Notes under the pieces: generated by a model
Databases searched by the model: none
What the model saw: only the letters and a program-made list of their open reading frames with translations
Told to the model about the DNA's origin: nothing
Position numbers and translations under genes: made by a program
Shown: piece by piece, positions 25,142 through 34,059 of the stretch
How the letters are laid out: every line of letters starts with the position of its first letter
Numbering within the stretch: the first letter of the stretch is position 1
NCBI GenBank assembly: GCA_025363435.1
Contig: JANYDY010000024.1
Location: 1 to 47,247 of the forward strand
Direction: 5' to 3'
DNA from: Betaproteobacteria bacterium
GTDB lineage: Bacteria; Pseudomonadota; Gammaproteobacteria; Burkholderiales; SG8-41
Length of the DNA: 47,247 bases

Positions 25142-26083
25142 TTAGAACAGCAGGTTCGGCTGCCCGACCTGCAGCAAAAATCCAAGTTCGTCGGCGAAGG
25201 TCCAGGTCTCGACCCACTGACCGTCTTTGAACTTCGCGATCATCGCCACCGGGATGCCGACCTGTTTGCCGGTAGCGGCGATGCCGGCATGGTTGCCACC
25301 ATGCGTGCCACCGGTATTGAAGCGCATCCACACCATGTCGCCTTCGGCCATCAACGCTTCGACGCGATCGTGGCGATCGGGAACCGCTGCGTCGACCGCG
25401 AAGTCGCCGTGGCCCTGCGCCATGCTATAGGTACGCAAATGATGGAAACCATAGCGCAAAGTGCGGTGGTTGGTCGCGCGGCCGCCGCCGGCACGCGAGG
25501 CGCGCGACTGCGCGAGCAGGATTTTGCGTTTGTTCATTTCCGACGGCTGCAGCGACAGGCGTTTGGTCAGAGCATCGATCTCTTCGCCGCCGTTCGACAA
25601 CAGCGGCGCGATAAGTTTACCGTCGGCGCGCGCCGGCAGCTTTACGCCCAGCTGTTTGAGCAACTCGGTTTCATCCATCATGAACCAGCCTTCGACCATC
25701 TGACCGTTGACGATACGCAACCAGGCGATTTCGTAGACGTCGATTTTGCGGCCGGTCGGCGCGATGCCGAAAAAATGCCCGGTGTGCGTGGCGGTGACGC
25801 GAAACAGCAGGCCAACGCGGTCGCCGTCGGCGATCACCTGCTCCATGACGTCAACGCGATCGGCAAAGGCGTTCCGCAAATACATACCCGGATGCGCCCA
25901 GCCCTGCTCGTGCGCGTTGCCGGCAAGATGAAAATTGCCGCCGCGCGCGCGATCGTAGTTCGCCGCGAGCACTTCCTTTTCGACCTGCGGCATCGCCGCC
26001 GTGCCCTGCGATTTTTTGAAGCGCAGCGCGATGGCAACGTTGGCAGCGAGCTCGGCATTGCGATTGGGATCGGCATCCAGCAT
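25142..26083 (-). CDS. Tandem SnoaL-like (NTF2-fold) ester cyclase-type protein
   Basis: 313 residues formed by two related SnoaL-like domains. The first (about 35-165) contains DRVGLLFRVTATHTGHFFGIAPTGRKIDVYEIAWLRIVNGQMVEGW and the second (about 195-310) contains DMVWMRFNTGGTHGGNHAGIAATGKQVGIPVAMIAKFKDGQWVETW. The T-H-x-G...GIAxTG core is repeated at the same place in each. Such proteins include polyketide cyclases and many small hydrolases or isomerases. No catalytic residue is certain. It ends 58 bp before the Bug gene at 27072 in reading order and may share its expression. Confidence 0.75.
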   Translation of the reverse strand: MLDADPNRNAELAANVAIALRFKKSQGTAAMPQVEKEVLAANYDRARGGNFHLAGNAHEQGWAHPGMYLRNAFADRVDVMEQVIADGDRVGLLFRVTATHTGHFFGIAPTGRKIDVYEIAWLRIVNGQMVEGWFMMDETELLKQLGVKLPARADGKLIAPLLSNGGEEIDALTKRLSLQPSEMNKRKILLAQSRASRAGGGRATNHRTLRYGFHHLRTYSMAQGHGDFAVDAAVPDRHDRVEALMAEGDMVWMRFNTGGTHGGNHAGIAATGKQVGIPVAMIAKFKDGQWVETWTFADELGFLLQVGQPNLLF

Positions 26084-26103
26084 ATTTGGCTTTCAATTAG
26101 AAG

Positions 26104-27072
26104 TTATTCGGGTTTGATGCCGGCAATTTTAACCAGCCGCGCGATGCGCTCGTAATCGGCGCGCATGAAGGCGGCGAACTGTTCCGGGCTGTCACTGCCC
26201 TGCGGCGGCAGGCCCTGGTTCGCGTATTGCTGCTTCACATCGGCATCGGCCAGCACCTTCAGAAAGGCGCTGTGCCAGATGCGGATAATCGCGCGCGGCG
26301 TACCTTTCGGCGCAAAAACACCGTTCCACGCGTTGTATTCATAGCCGGCCACACCGGCTTCAGCAATGGTCGGCAAATCGGGCATCAACACCGAACGTTT
26401 CGCTGTCGACACCGCCAGCGCGCGCAACCGCCCCGCTTTGACCTGCGCAATTACCGCGGCGGCCGGCACGATGGACCACTGCGTTTCGCCACCGATGATG
26501 GCGACCGCCACCGGCCCGCCGCCCTTATAAGGCACGTGCACGCTGTTGATGCCGGTCAGCGTCGTAAATAAAACGCCGGCAAGATGGCTCGACGAGCCGA
26601 TGCCGGCTGAAGCCATGTTGAGTTTGCCCGGCTGCGTTTTCGCCAGCGCGATGAATTCCTGCACGCTCTTCGCCGCCAGCGCCGGCGTCACCACCATCAC
26701 GGCTTCGGCGTTGACGATCAACGAGATCGGCTCGAAATCTTTGAGTGGATCGTACGGCAGACTGCGATTGGTAAAGCGCGCGATGATCATGGTCGCCGGC
26801 GCACCCATCACCAGGGTATAACCATCGGGCGCGGCACGCGCAGCGGTCTCGACGCCGATCACGCCGCCGGCGCCGCCGCGGTTATCCACCACCACCGGCT
26901 GACCAAGCAATTCTGTCAGCTTGGGGGTAAGTATGCGCACCAGTACATCCATCGAGGCGCCGGCCGATTGCGGCGTGATCAGGCGGATCGGCCGCGCCGG
27001 ATATTTTTCAACCGGGGCTGCGATCGCAACAATACTTGCGGCCAGCACAATAAAAATAAAAACGCGGGTCAT
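26104..27072 (-). CDS. Bug/TctC-family solute-binding protein
   Basis: 322 residues from the ATG at 27072 (MTRVFIFIVLAASIVAIAAPVEKYP); the open frame extends much farther upstream but overlaps the divergent gene and lacks a signal. Mature protein: YPARPIRLITPQSAGASMDVLVRIL, VVVDNRGGAGGVIGVE, PDGYTLVMGA and HVPYKGGGPVAVAI. The pocket loop has QSAGASMD in place of PPGGGTD. It is divergent from the Bug gene at 27161, with 88 bp between the two starts. Confidence 0.9.
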   Translation of the reverse strand: MTRVFIFIVLAASIVAIAAPVEKYPARPIRLITPQSAGASMDVLVRILTPKLTELLGQPVVVDNRGGAGGVIGVETAARAAPDGYTLVMGAPATMIIARFTNRSLPYDPLKDFEPISLIVNAEAVMVVTPALAAKSVQEFIALAKTQPGKLNMASAGIGSSSHLAGVLFTTLTGINSVHVPYKGGGPVAVAIIGGETQWSIVPAAAVIAQVKAGRLRALAVSTAKRSVLMPDLPTIAEAGVAGYEYNAWNGVFAPKGTPRAIIRIWHSAFLKVLADADVKQQYANQGLPPQGSDSPEQFAAFMRADYERIARLVKIAGIKPE

Positions 27073-27160
27073 GGTATGGTTTGAAGTCGGCGCGCACTGC
27101 GCTGAACGAAACGGATAGTAATGCTTTTCCGGCAAAATGGCGCACCAGAGGAATAATGGC

Positions 27161-28135
27161 ATGGGGATAGCTGCTCGATTGCAAACAAACGCGATAATCG
27201 TTGCCCTCGCCTGCGCCACGCTCACGCCGGGTTTGGCTGCCGCGGCGGATACGTGGCCGCAGCGCCCGCTGCGCATCGTCACCTCCGAGCCCGGCGGCGG
27301 CAGCGATTTCACCGCGCGCGTGGTAGCGCAGGGGCTCAGCATGAGTCTCGGCCAACAGGTCATCGTCGACAACCGCGCCGGCACCGTCACCGCAGCGCAG
27401 ATCATGGTCAAAGCCGCGCCCGACGGTTACACACTGCTCTCGTATAACAACTCGTTGTGGACGCTGCCGCTGCTGCAGCCGATGTTCTACGACGTCTTGC
27501 GCGATTTCACTCCTGTGACGCTGGCGACGCGTTCGCCCAATGTGCTGGTGGCGCATCCGTCGGTGCCGGTGACGACGGTGCGCGAACTCGTTGCACATGC
27601 CAAAGCCCACCCCGGCACACTCAACTATGCCTCCGGCACTGTCGGCTCGACCAATCATCTCGCCGCTGAACTCTTCAAGGCGCTGGCCGGCGTCAACATT
27701 GCGCGCATCAGTTACAAGGGCAGCGGTTTCGCTGTCAACGATCTGATCGGCGGCCAGGTGCAGTTGATGTTCGCCACCAGCGGTTCGATTGCGCCGCATG
27801 TGAAATCGGGACGCCTGCGCGCGCTGGCCGTGACCTCGGCGCAACCGTCGGCGCTTGCGCCAGGGTTACCAACGGTTGCCGCCGCCGGCGTGCCCGGTTA
27901 TGAGGCCGTCACCATGTACGGACTTTATGCACCGGCGAAAACAGCTAACGCAATCATTGCGCGGCTTAACCAAGACGCTGGGCACTTTTTGCAAACCCCC
28001 GACATCAGGGAAAAATTATTCGGCGCCGGCGTCGAGACCGTCGGCAGCTCGCCGCAGGAATTTTCTGCGGCGATCAGAGCCGACATCACGCGGCTGACCA
28101 AAGTCATCAAGGACGCCAACATCCGCGCCGAGTAA
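27161..28135 (+). CDS. Bug/TctC-family solute-binding protein
   Basis: 324 residues from the ATG at 27161, preceded by AGAGGA at good spacing; the ATG at 27137 has none. Signal peptide: MGIAARLQTNAIIVALACATLTPGLAAA. Mature part: DTWPQRPLRIVTSEPGGGSDFTAR, VIVDNRAGTVTAAQ, PDGYTLLSYN and RISYKGSGFAV. It is not closely similar to its divergent neighbour, so the pair is not a fresh duplication. Confidence 0.9.
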   Translation: MGIAARLQTNAIIVALACATLTPGLAAAADTWPQRPLRIVTSEPGGGSDFTARVVAQGLSMSLGQQVIVDNRAGTVTAAQIMVKAAPDGYTLLSYNNSLWTLPLLQPMFYDVLRDFTPVTLATRSPNVLVAHPSVPVTTVRELVAHAKAHPGTLNYASGTVGSTNHLAAELFKALAGVNIARISYKGSGFAVNDLIGGQVQLMFATSGSIAPHVKSGRLRALAVTSAQPSALAPGLPTVAAAGVPGYEAVTMYGLYAPAKTANAIIARLNQDAGHFLQTPDIREKLFGAGVETVGSSPQEFSAAIRADITRLTKVIKDANIRAE

Positions 28136-28342
28136 GCACGCTGTTTTGACCTGGCGGCAAAAAGCCCTTACTATCGCATCTGGGGATAAGGCAGCCTCCC
28201 CATCAGACGCCCTCCACGGCGTCCAAGGCTCGCTCAACGTAAGGCTATTGGCCAAACGGAGCAGCGCATTGGACGCAACACTGCTTACCTCTATTCGCTC
28301 TTACCGAACGCGACAACGCTCGTCGCGCGTCGTTACGCTTGC

Positions 28343-28384
28343 CGCAAGACTGGCTTGTCTTGCGTGGTGCGCGTACGCGCACCA
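28343..28384 (+). promoter_or_regulatory. Abutting hairpin and 20-bp perfect palindrome in the chrA leader
   Basis: An 8-bp stem CGCAAGAC/GTCTTGCG (28343-28350 with 28357-28364) is directly followed by the perfect palindrome TGGTGCGCGTACGCGCACCA (28365-28384), ending 26 bp before the chrA ATG. A further stem GACGCC/GGCGTC lies at 28206-28223. The arrangement suggests an operator or a structured 5' leader. Which one cannot be decided by eye. Confidence 0.5.
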
Positions 28385-28410
28385 AATGCATCCGCAAACG
28401 GAGATCGCTC

Positions 28411-29616
28411 ATGCAAACTGAAACGACCGCAAGTGCACCTGCCAACTCCACCGAACAGGCGCCACGCTACTCGCTGTGGCAACTCGTGTTCTACGCGCTA
28501 CGTCTTGGCACGCTGGGCTTCGGCGGCCCGGTCGCGCTCGTCGGTTACATGCATCGCGATCTGGTCGAGGCGCGCAAGTGGATTTCCGAGGCCGACTACA
28601 AGGAAGGCCTGACGCTAGCGCAACTGATGCCCGGTCCGCTGGCAGCGCAACTGGCGATGTATCTGGGCTATGTGCACTACCGCAACGTCGGCGCCACGCT
28701 GGTCGGCATCGCCTTTGTCGTGCCGTCGTTCATCATGGTCGTGCTGATCGGCATGGCTTATGTCACCTACGGCGGTCTGCCCTGGATGCAGGCAGTGTTT
28801 TACGGTGTGGGCGCATCGGTCATCGGCATCATCGCCATCAGCGCCTACAAGCTCACCACCAAGAGCATCGGCAAAGATAAATTGCTGTGGGCGATTTATC
28901 TCGTCAGCGCAGCGGTTACCATCATCACGCAATCGGAACTGGTGTGGCTGTTTCTCGCCTCAGGTATTCTCGTCTGGCTGGTCAGGGCGCCGCCGAAGAA
29001 TCTGTTCAAGCAAGGCGGGATGAACATGCTTGCATTGTTCCCGGCGCAGCAAACAGCGGTAACAACCATTGTGACGACCACCGACTGGTCGGTGCTGACA
29101 CAGATTGCAGTGTTTTTTGCCGAAGCCGGTGCCTTCGTCTTCGGCAGCGGCCTCGCGATCGTACCCTTCCTCTACGGCGGCGTGGTCAACGAATTCCACT
29201 GGCTGAACGAGCGCCAGTTCGTCGATGCCGTCGCCGTCGCCATGATTACGCCCGGACCGGTGGTTATCACGGTCGGTTTTATCGGTTATCTCGTGGCTGG
29301 TTTCTCCGGCGCGGTGGTCGCGGCGCTGGCGACTTTTCTGCCGTGCTACCTGTTCACGATTATTCCGGCGCCGTATTTCAAAAAACACGGCAAGAAGCCC
29401 GGCATCATCGCCTTCGTCGACGGTGTCACTGCGGCAGCCATCGGCACCATCACCGGCGCAGTCGTCGTGCTCGGACAACGCTCTATTGTGGATATTCCCA
29501 CAGTGCTGCTCGCAATCGCCACGGTCGTGCTGATTTTGAAATTCAAGAAATTACCGGAGCCGGTGATCGTGGCGCTCGCGGCGTTGATCGGGCTTGCGGT
29601 CTTTCAGGCGCGCTAG
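28411..29616 (+). CDS. chrA: Chromate transporter, ChrA (CHR) family
   Basis: 401 residues from the ATG at 28411 with GGAG upstream, typical length for a two-domain long-chain CHR protein. The family motif LGTLGFGGPVALVGYMHRDLVEARKWIS is at about 30-60, followed by LAQLMPGPLAAQLAMYLGY. The second half repeats the pattern (EAGAFVFGSGLAIVPFLYGGVVNEFHWL...AVAMITPGPVVITVGFIGYL), so both CHR domains are present, with about ten membrane helices. It exports chromate in exchange for other ions. No chrB regulator gene is adjacent. Confidence 0.92.
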   Translation: MQTETTASAPANSTEQAPRYSLWQLVFYALRLGTLGFGGPVALVGYMHRDLVEARKWISEADYKEGLTLAQLMPGPLAAQLAMYLGYVHYRNVGATLVGIAFVVPSFIMVVLIGMAYVTYGGLPWMQAVFYGVGASVIGIIAISAYKLTTKSIGKDKLLWAIYLVSAAVTIITQSELVWLFLASGILVWLVRAPPKNLFKQGGMNMLALFPAQQTAVTTIVTTTDWSVLTQIAVFFAEAGAFVFGSGLAIVPFLYGGVVNEFHWLNERQFVDAVAVAMITPGPVVITVGFIGYLVAGFSGAVVAALATFLPCYLFTIIPAPYFKKHGKKPGIIAFVDGVTAAAIGTITGAVVVLGQRSIVDIPTVLLAIATVVLILKFKKLPEPVIVALAALIGLAVFQAR

Positions 29617-29622
29617 ATTTCG

Positions 29623-30249
29623 ATGTCACCATCAACGCAACTCATTTTTATCGGAGCGCTTATGAGCATCGCCGCCTTTGCAGACGCAGAGAACGAGAAC
29701 TTCGACAAAACAGCCACCGGCGCTTTGCCCGCCGGCTGGAGCTGCGGCGTCACCGGCAAAGGCACGTCGCGCTGGCAGGTCGAAGCCGACGCAAGCGCGA
29801 CCAGCAAACCCAACGTTTTGAAGCAAAGCGGCGCCGGCGATTTTCCATGGTGCGTAAAGAACAGCACCGCAATCAAGGACGGATTTGTCGAAGTCAAATT
29901 CAAACCGCTCGCAGGCAACCGCGATCAGGCCGGCGGCGTGGTCTGGCGCTGGGAGGACGGCGACAACTATTACGTCGCGCGCGCCAATGCGCTGGAGAAC
30001 AATGTTTCGCTTTACTACACGGAAAAAGGCAGCCGCAAGACCATCAAATACATTGACGCGCCGGTTGCGGGCAACGTCTGGCATACGATTCGAGTCGAAT
30101 TTTCAGGCACAAAAATTTCGGTCGCTCTCGACGGCAAGCGTTATATCCAGGAAGACGACAGCCATATCGCGGGTACGGGTGCCGTCGGCGTGTGGACCAA
30201 GGCTGACAGCGTCACCGCATTTGACGATTTTGCGTACGGCTCTTTCTAG
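29623..30249 (+). CDS. Secreted lectin-fold (DUF1080/3-keto-disaccharide hydrolase-like) protein
   Basis: 208 residues starting 7 bp after chrA, so cotranscribed. The signal peptide is MSPSTQLIFIGALMSIAAFADA; an ATG at 29662 with GGAG upstream would leave almost none of it. The mature part opens ENENFDKTATGALPAGWSCGVTGKGTSRWQV and carries FVEVKFKPLAGNRDQAGGVVWRWEDGDNYYVARAN and GAVGVWTKADSVTAFDDFAYG, the concanavalin-like beta-sandwich pattern of DUF1080-type proteins. It probably binds or acts on a carbohydrate in the periplasm. Its role beside chrA is unclear. Confidence 0.65.
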   Translation: MSPSTQLIFIGALMSIAAFADAENENFDKTATGALPAGWSCGVTGKGTSRWQVEADASATSKPNVLKQSGAGDFPWCVKNSTAIKDGFVEVKFKPLAGNRDQAGGVVWRWEDGDNYYVARANALENNVSLYYTEKGSRKTIKYIDAPVAGNVWHTIRVEFSGTKISVALDGKRYIQEDDSHIAGTGAVGVWTKADSVTAFDDFAYGSF

Positions 30250-30291
30250 AAAATATTCTCAGCAGGACAGCACCAGCTGTATTTACAAAAT

Positions 30292-30386
30292 CCGGGTTAA
30301 CGCAGATACCCGGTACTTCCAAGGCATTTCGCCCAAGTTCTGCAGCGTCCCCGCCAGCCGGGGTACGGGTTATTGCGGCGAAATGC
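30292..30386 (+). promoter_or_regulatory. Nested stem-loops in the leader of the downstream lipoprotein gene
   Basis: The 291-bp gap 30250-30540 has no believable gene. It holds a CCGGGT/ACCCGG stem (30292-30297 with 30308-30313). It also holds an exact 10-bp inverted repeat GCATTTCGCC (30324-30333) with GGCGAAATGC (30377-30386) that encloses a CCCCG/CGGGG stem (30349-30353 with 30359-30363). This could be a structured 5' leader or a decayed repeat. Confidence 0.35.
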
Positions 30387-30540
30387 ATACACACCGGCAA
30401 CCGGGAACACGCGCGCAACGCGGCCATCATGCCGTGTTGTGCGCTATCGCCCCGCGCAAGTCAGTCGGCATGCCGTTCGCCCTCCGTGCCCGGCGACGAC
30501 TCGAAACTGCAGTCACAGCGGGGAAACGAAAGGAAGCGCA

Positions 30541-31248
30541 ATGAATATCAACAACCGTCAATTTCAACTTCGCACTTTGTGCTTACAACTGATATTTGCT
30601 CTGTCCATCACCGGCTGCGCGGCGGCGCCTGTCGCTGAAACCGCAAACAGCGGCCGGCGCGACGATTTTCTGCGCACCCGCGTGGATAGCGTACGCGACC
30701 GCTACTGGGTGCTCGGCATCGACCACGTCAGCGTCTACAACGTCGCCGACAAGCGGTTGATCCGCCGGGTCGTGCTGCCCGGATGGAATGTCGCCGGGTC
30801 GTTGTGCCCGCCCGATATGGCGATCGATCGCACGGGCGCCGCGCTGATTTCCAGCAATATCATGCCGACGCTGTGGCGCATCGATGCGAAAACGTTTGCC
30901 GTGACGCGGCGCGAAATTACGCTGAAGACCAGAGAAAACTGGGACACCGGATTTTCCGGCATCGCCTTCGCCGCCGACGGCGCCCTGTTTGCAGTGACTG
31001 CATTGCCGGTATCGTTATGGCGGATTGACGTAAATTCCGGCGACGCTGCCAAAGTGGAACTGTCGAAACCAGTTCTGGGTACTTGCGCGCTCAATGCATC
31101 GTACCGAATGCATCCCGGTGTGCAGAATATCCGCCTGGCTCTATGCGTCGCCGGCAGACGCGGGCCGCAGCGCATCGACATATCGCCGGACTTCGCCAGC
31201 GGTCGCGTGTCTGAAAAACCTTGCGATGGATTGAGCGCAAATGATTAA
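30541..31248 (+). CDS. Lipoprotein, possibly beta-propeller-like, function unknown
   Basis: 235 residues from the ATG at 30541, preceded by AAAGGAAG. The lipoprotein signal ends LIFALSITGC (Cys about 26). Two repeats of the type YWVLGIDHVSVYNVADKRLIRRVVLPG and LWRIDAKTFAVTRREITLK, followed by SLWRIDVNSGDAAKVELS, suggest short beta-propeller blades like those of SMP-30/NHL-type proteins, but too few for a full propeller. It is convergent with the Bug gene whose stop is at 31265. No function is proposed. Confidence 0.65.
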   Translation: MNINNRQFQLRTLCLQLIFALSITGCAAAPVAETANSGRRDDFLRTRVDSVRDRYWVLGIDHVSVYNVADKRLIRRVVLPGWNVAGSLCPPDMAIDRTGAALISSNIMPTLWRIDAKTFAVTRREITLKTRENWDTGFSGIAFAADGALFAVTALPVSLWRIDVNSGDAAKVELSKPVLGTCALNASYRMHPGVQNIRLALCVAGRRGPQRIDISPDFASGRVSEKPCDGLSAND

Positions 31249-31264
31249 GTATTTGCCTGCGGAT

Positions 31265-32230
31265 TCAATCCAATTTGATGCCTGCATCCTTCACTGCTTT
31301 GGCGTAGCGGATGGATTCCGCTTGCAGCATTGCGTCGAACTGTTCCGGCGTGCCCGGCGTAGTCGACATGCCCAGGATTTTCAATTTTTCCTGGATCTGC
31401 ACATTGCGCAGCGCGCTCACCATCTCCGCGTTCAGGCGTGTGATCGCCGCCGGCGGTGTCGCCGCAGGCACCATTATTCCCGCCCAGTTGGTGATCGCCA
31501 ATTGCGGGAACCCTGACTCGCTGTAGGACGGCACTTCTGGAAGTGCCTCGGCGCGCTCGGCGCTAGTGACCGCCAGCGCGCGTAGCTTGCCCATTTTCGT
31601 GAACGGCACGACTTCCGACACGTTGCCGATCAGGACGGGCACGTGACCGCCCGCCGCGGCGGTGACACTCGGGGCACCGCCCGAATAGGGCACGTGATTG
31701 AACTTGACCTTCGCAGCGACGGCGAGCATTTCGCCAACGAAGTGGTGCGTGGTGCCCGCGCCCGGCGTGCCGTAGCCGAGTTCGCCGGAGCGTGCGCGCG
31801 CGAGGGCAATCAGCTCTTTCAGCGATTTCACCGGCAGCGACGGATGGACCGCGATCGCCATCGGCACCGAGATGGTCTGCCCGACGGCTTTGAAATCCCT
31901 CGACGGCTGATATTGCAATCCGCTGCGGACAAAGGCATTGATGACAAAGCTCGGAAAGACCACCAGCATTGTGTAGCCGTCGCCCGGCGCCTTGGCGCCC
32001 AGTTCATAGCCGATCACCGCGCCGGCGCCGGGCCGGTTTTCGATGATGATCGGTTGCCCCAGACTTCTCGACATGTTTTCGCCGAGCACGCGCGCCGTGA
32101 CGTCGGCGGCGCCGCCCGGCGGGAACGGCACGATGATGCGCAAGGGCTTCGTCGGAAAATTCTGCGCTTGAACGCCACCGCTCAGGGCGAGGGCGATACC
32201 TAGAGCGATAGCCAGTTTGCGCACGTGCAT
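31265..32230 (-). CDS. Bug/TctC-family solute-binding protein
   Basis: 321 residues, start supported by GGAGA. Signal peptide: MHVRKLAIALGIALALSGGVQAQ. Mature part: NFPTKPLRIIVPFPPGGAADVTAR, IIENRPGAGAVIGYE, GDGYTMLVVF and HVPYSGGAPSV. The pocket loop is canonical. It begins 33 bp after the CocE-type hydrolase gene and closes the minus-strand unit 35560-31265. Confidence 0.92.
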   Translation of the reverse strand: MHVRKLAIALGIALALSGGVQAQNFPTKPLRIIVPFPPGGAADVTARVLGENMSRSLGQPIIIENRPGAGAVIGYELGAKAPGDGYTMLVVFPSFVINAFVRSGLQYQPSRDFKAVGQTISVPMAIAVHPSLPVKSLKELIALARARSGELGYGTPGAGTTHHFVGEMLAVAAKVKFNHVPYSGGAPSVTAAAGGHVPVLIGNVSEVVPFTKMGKLRALAVTSAERAEALPEVPSYSESGFPQLAITNWAGIMVPAATPPAAITRLNAEMVSALRNVQIQEKLKILGMSTTPGTPEQFDAMLQAESIRYAKAVKDAGIKLD

Positions 32231-32263
32231 GGTTTGTCTCCGGTTTTGCAGTGAGTGCAGTGA

Positions 32264-34030
32264 TTATTTTTTCGGCGGAATAACCGGCAGCAGCAGGTAA
32301 GCATCGCGTCCACCGCCGGCGTGCAGCGTGACCTTGCCGCCGTAAACATCCGCCGGGCGGTTGTCGGCGTCGTTGTGCGTCATGCCGCCGGTGCCGCGCG
32401 TGCCGTAGTGGAATTTTTTGCCGAATTCGGAGAGTTCGCCTTCGTATTCGTAGTCCTTGCCGCGTATCGTCAACGCGACGCGCCAGCCTTTCGGCACGAC
32501 GATGCAACTTGTCACGATCTCAATCTCGCATTCATAGACTTCGCCGGGCGTCAGATTTTCGGCGCGATCGTGCGGATGGTACGGACGATAGGGTTTGCTC
32601 TTCGCTGGATCAAGCCGGCGATGCGAGGCGCGCAGCCAGCCATTGGCGATCGGCGTGTTCGGATCAGTTGATCCCATGAATGTAAGTTCTTTACCGGCAG
32701 GATCGTAGACGCGCACGATGACGAAGAGATCGGCGTCCGCCGTCGTTGACGAGATGAACAGCTTCGCCATCATCGGCCCGGTGATTTCGGTGTCTTTTTC
32801 CAGCGGCGCCGTGGTGAAAGTAACGCCCTTGCCCATCGCCTCGTATTCGATCTTGCCCGCTTGCGCCACCACTGACGAACTTATTACAGAGCTGCCGGTG
32901 TCGAGATAAAACTTCGTCCACTGCGTGCGCGCAATCGGCCATTCGTTCTCGTGCCGCAGCTCGAATTTTTCGCCGGGGTGGCGAATATTGAGCTGCACGC
33001 GCGGCTGCTTGCTCCAACTGCTATCACTACCCTTGAGGTAATGATCAAAAAAGCGTTTCTGCAAAGCCACGCCGTAACCGTTCGAAAACACCGACCAGTG
33101 CGAATCGCCGTGTACTTCCAGCCACTTCGGCGTATCCGCAGGCGTTTCGGTAAAGCCGTTGAAATTGCCGCGCGGATGTATGCCCTGGCCGCCCCAGTTC
33201 GCGCACGTTAAAAGCGGTGTTTTGATCAACGACAGATCGGCCGAGCGCGAACGATGCCATGCGTCGTCGAACGGGTGTTTTTTCAGTTCTTCGAAAGCAT
33301 CGACACGGTTCTTCGCCAACTCTTCATCGGACAAGGTGACCGGCCCCGCCACCGATTCGCCGGTAAGCGGATTCTTTTTCGCCTTGTCGCCGCGTCCGTA
33401 CTGCACATGCACCACCTGATGCTTGGCCCAACTCTTTTGAAACTCGCAGAGGATGCCGCCGTGAAAACCCGAGTCGCGATAGCGGTCGTTCTGCCCTTCC
33501 CACGGAATAATCGCGGCGAGATGCGGCGGGTGCATGCCGGCAACGCGCCACTGATTGCTCGCAAAATAGGAAATGCCGAGCATGCCGACCTTGCCGTTGC
33601 TCCACGGTTGCGTGCCCGCCCACTCGATGCATTCGTACAAATCCTCGATCTCTTTCGGGCACGCCGGGTCCATGAAACCCGGCGACCAGCCGGCGCCGCG
33701 CGAATCGACGCGGATCACCGCATAGCCGTGCGGCACCCAGCATTCGGGGTCGGTGGTTTCCCAGTTCTGGTATTTGTTCGACGACATTTTCAGAATTTCC
33801 GGATGGTCGCCAACCATCTTCGCCCACTGCATCGGATAACCTTCCTGATACGACAGGCCCTTGGCATAGATGCCATAGGTCATGATCACCGGACAGGGCG
33901 CATCATCGACCGGACGGTAGATATCCGCGCGCATGACAACGCCGTCCTTCATTGTGATCGGCTGGTGCCAGGTAACACGCATGCCGTCACGGACTTCGGT
34001 GCGCATATAGGTATCGGCGGCGGTGTTCAT
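32264..34030 (-). CDS. CocE/NonD-family hydrolase (X-Pro dipeptidyl-peptidase S15-like)
   Basis: 588 residues from the ATG at 34030, preceded by GCGAGGAG. The alpha/beta-hydrolase part has the nucleophile S154 in VGMLGISYFASNQ, the oxyanion-region tyrosine in TYGIYAKG, RVDSRGAGWSPG before the nucleophile, and a candidate histidine in EVHGDSHWSVF. The C-terminal jelly-roll domain begins near residue 400 (GPMMAKLFISSTTADADLFVIVRVYDPAG). No signal peptide is present. Family members cleave esters such as cocaine, or acyl-peptides. The two flanking Bug genes suggest that it acts on an imported acid ester (inference). Confidence 0.85.
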   Translation of the reverse strand: MNTAADTYMRTEVRDGMRVTWHQPITMKDGVVMRADIYRPVDDAPCPVIMTYGIYAKGLSYQEGYPMQWAKMVGDHPEILKMSSNKYQNWETTDPECWVPHGYAVIRVDSRGAGWSPGFMDPACPKEIEDLYECIEWAGTQPWSNGKVGMLGISYFASNQWRVAGMHPPHLAAIIPWEGQNDRYRDSGFHGGILCEFQKSWAKHQVVHVQYGRGDKAKKNPLTGESVAGPVTLSDEELAKNRVDAFEELKKHPFDDAWHRSRSADLSLIKTPLLTCANWGGQGIHPRGNFNGFTETPADTPKWLEVHGDSHWSVFSNGYGVALQKRFFDHYLKGSDSSWSKQPRVQLNIRHPGEKFELRHENEWPIARTQWTKFYLDTGSSVISSSVVAQAGKIEYEAMGKGVTFTTAPLEKDTEITGPMMAKLFISSTTADADLFVIVRVYDPAGKELTFMGSTDPNTPIANGWLRASHRRLDPAKSKPYRPYHPHDRAENLTPGEVYECEIEIVTSCIVVPKGWRVALTIRGKDYEYEGELSEFGKKFHYGTRGTGGMTHNDADNRPADVYGGKVTLHAGGGRDAYLLLPVIPPKK

Positions 34031-34059
34031 GTTCGAAATACTCCTCGCTATCAATATTT

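Noticed and set aside
27073-27411. Possible 113-residue N-terminal extension of the Bug protein at 26104
   Set aside because: It would bury the signal peptide and overlap the divergent Bug gene; the ATG at 27072 gives a normal signal.
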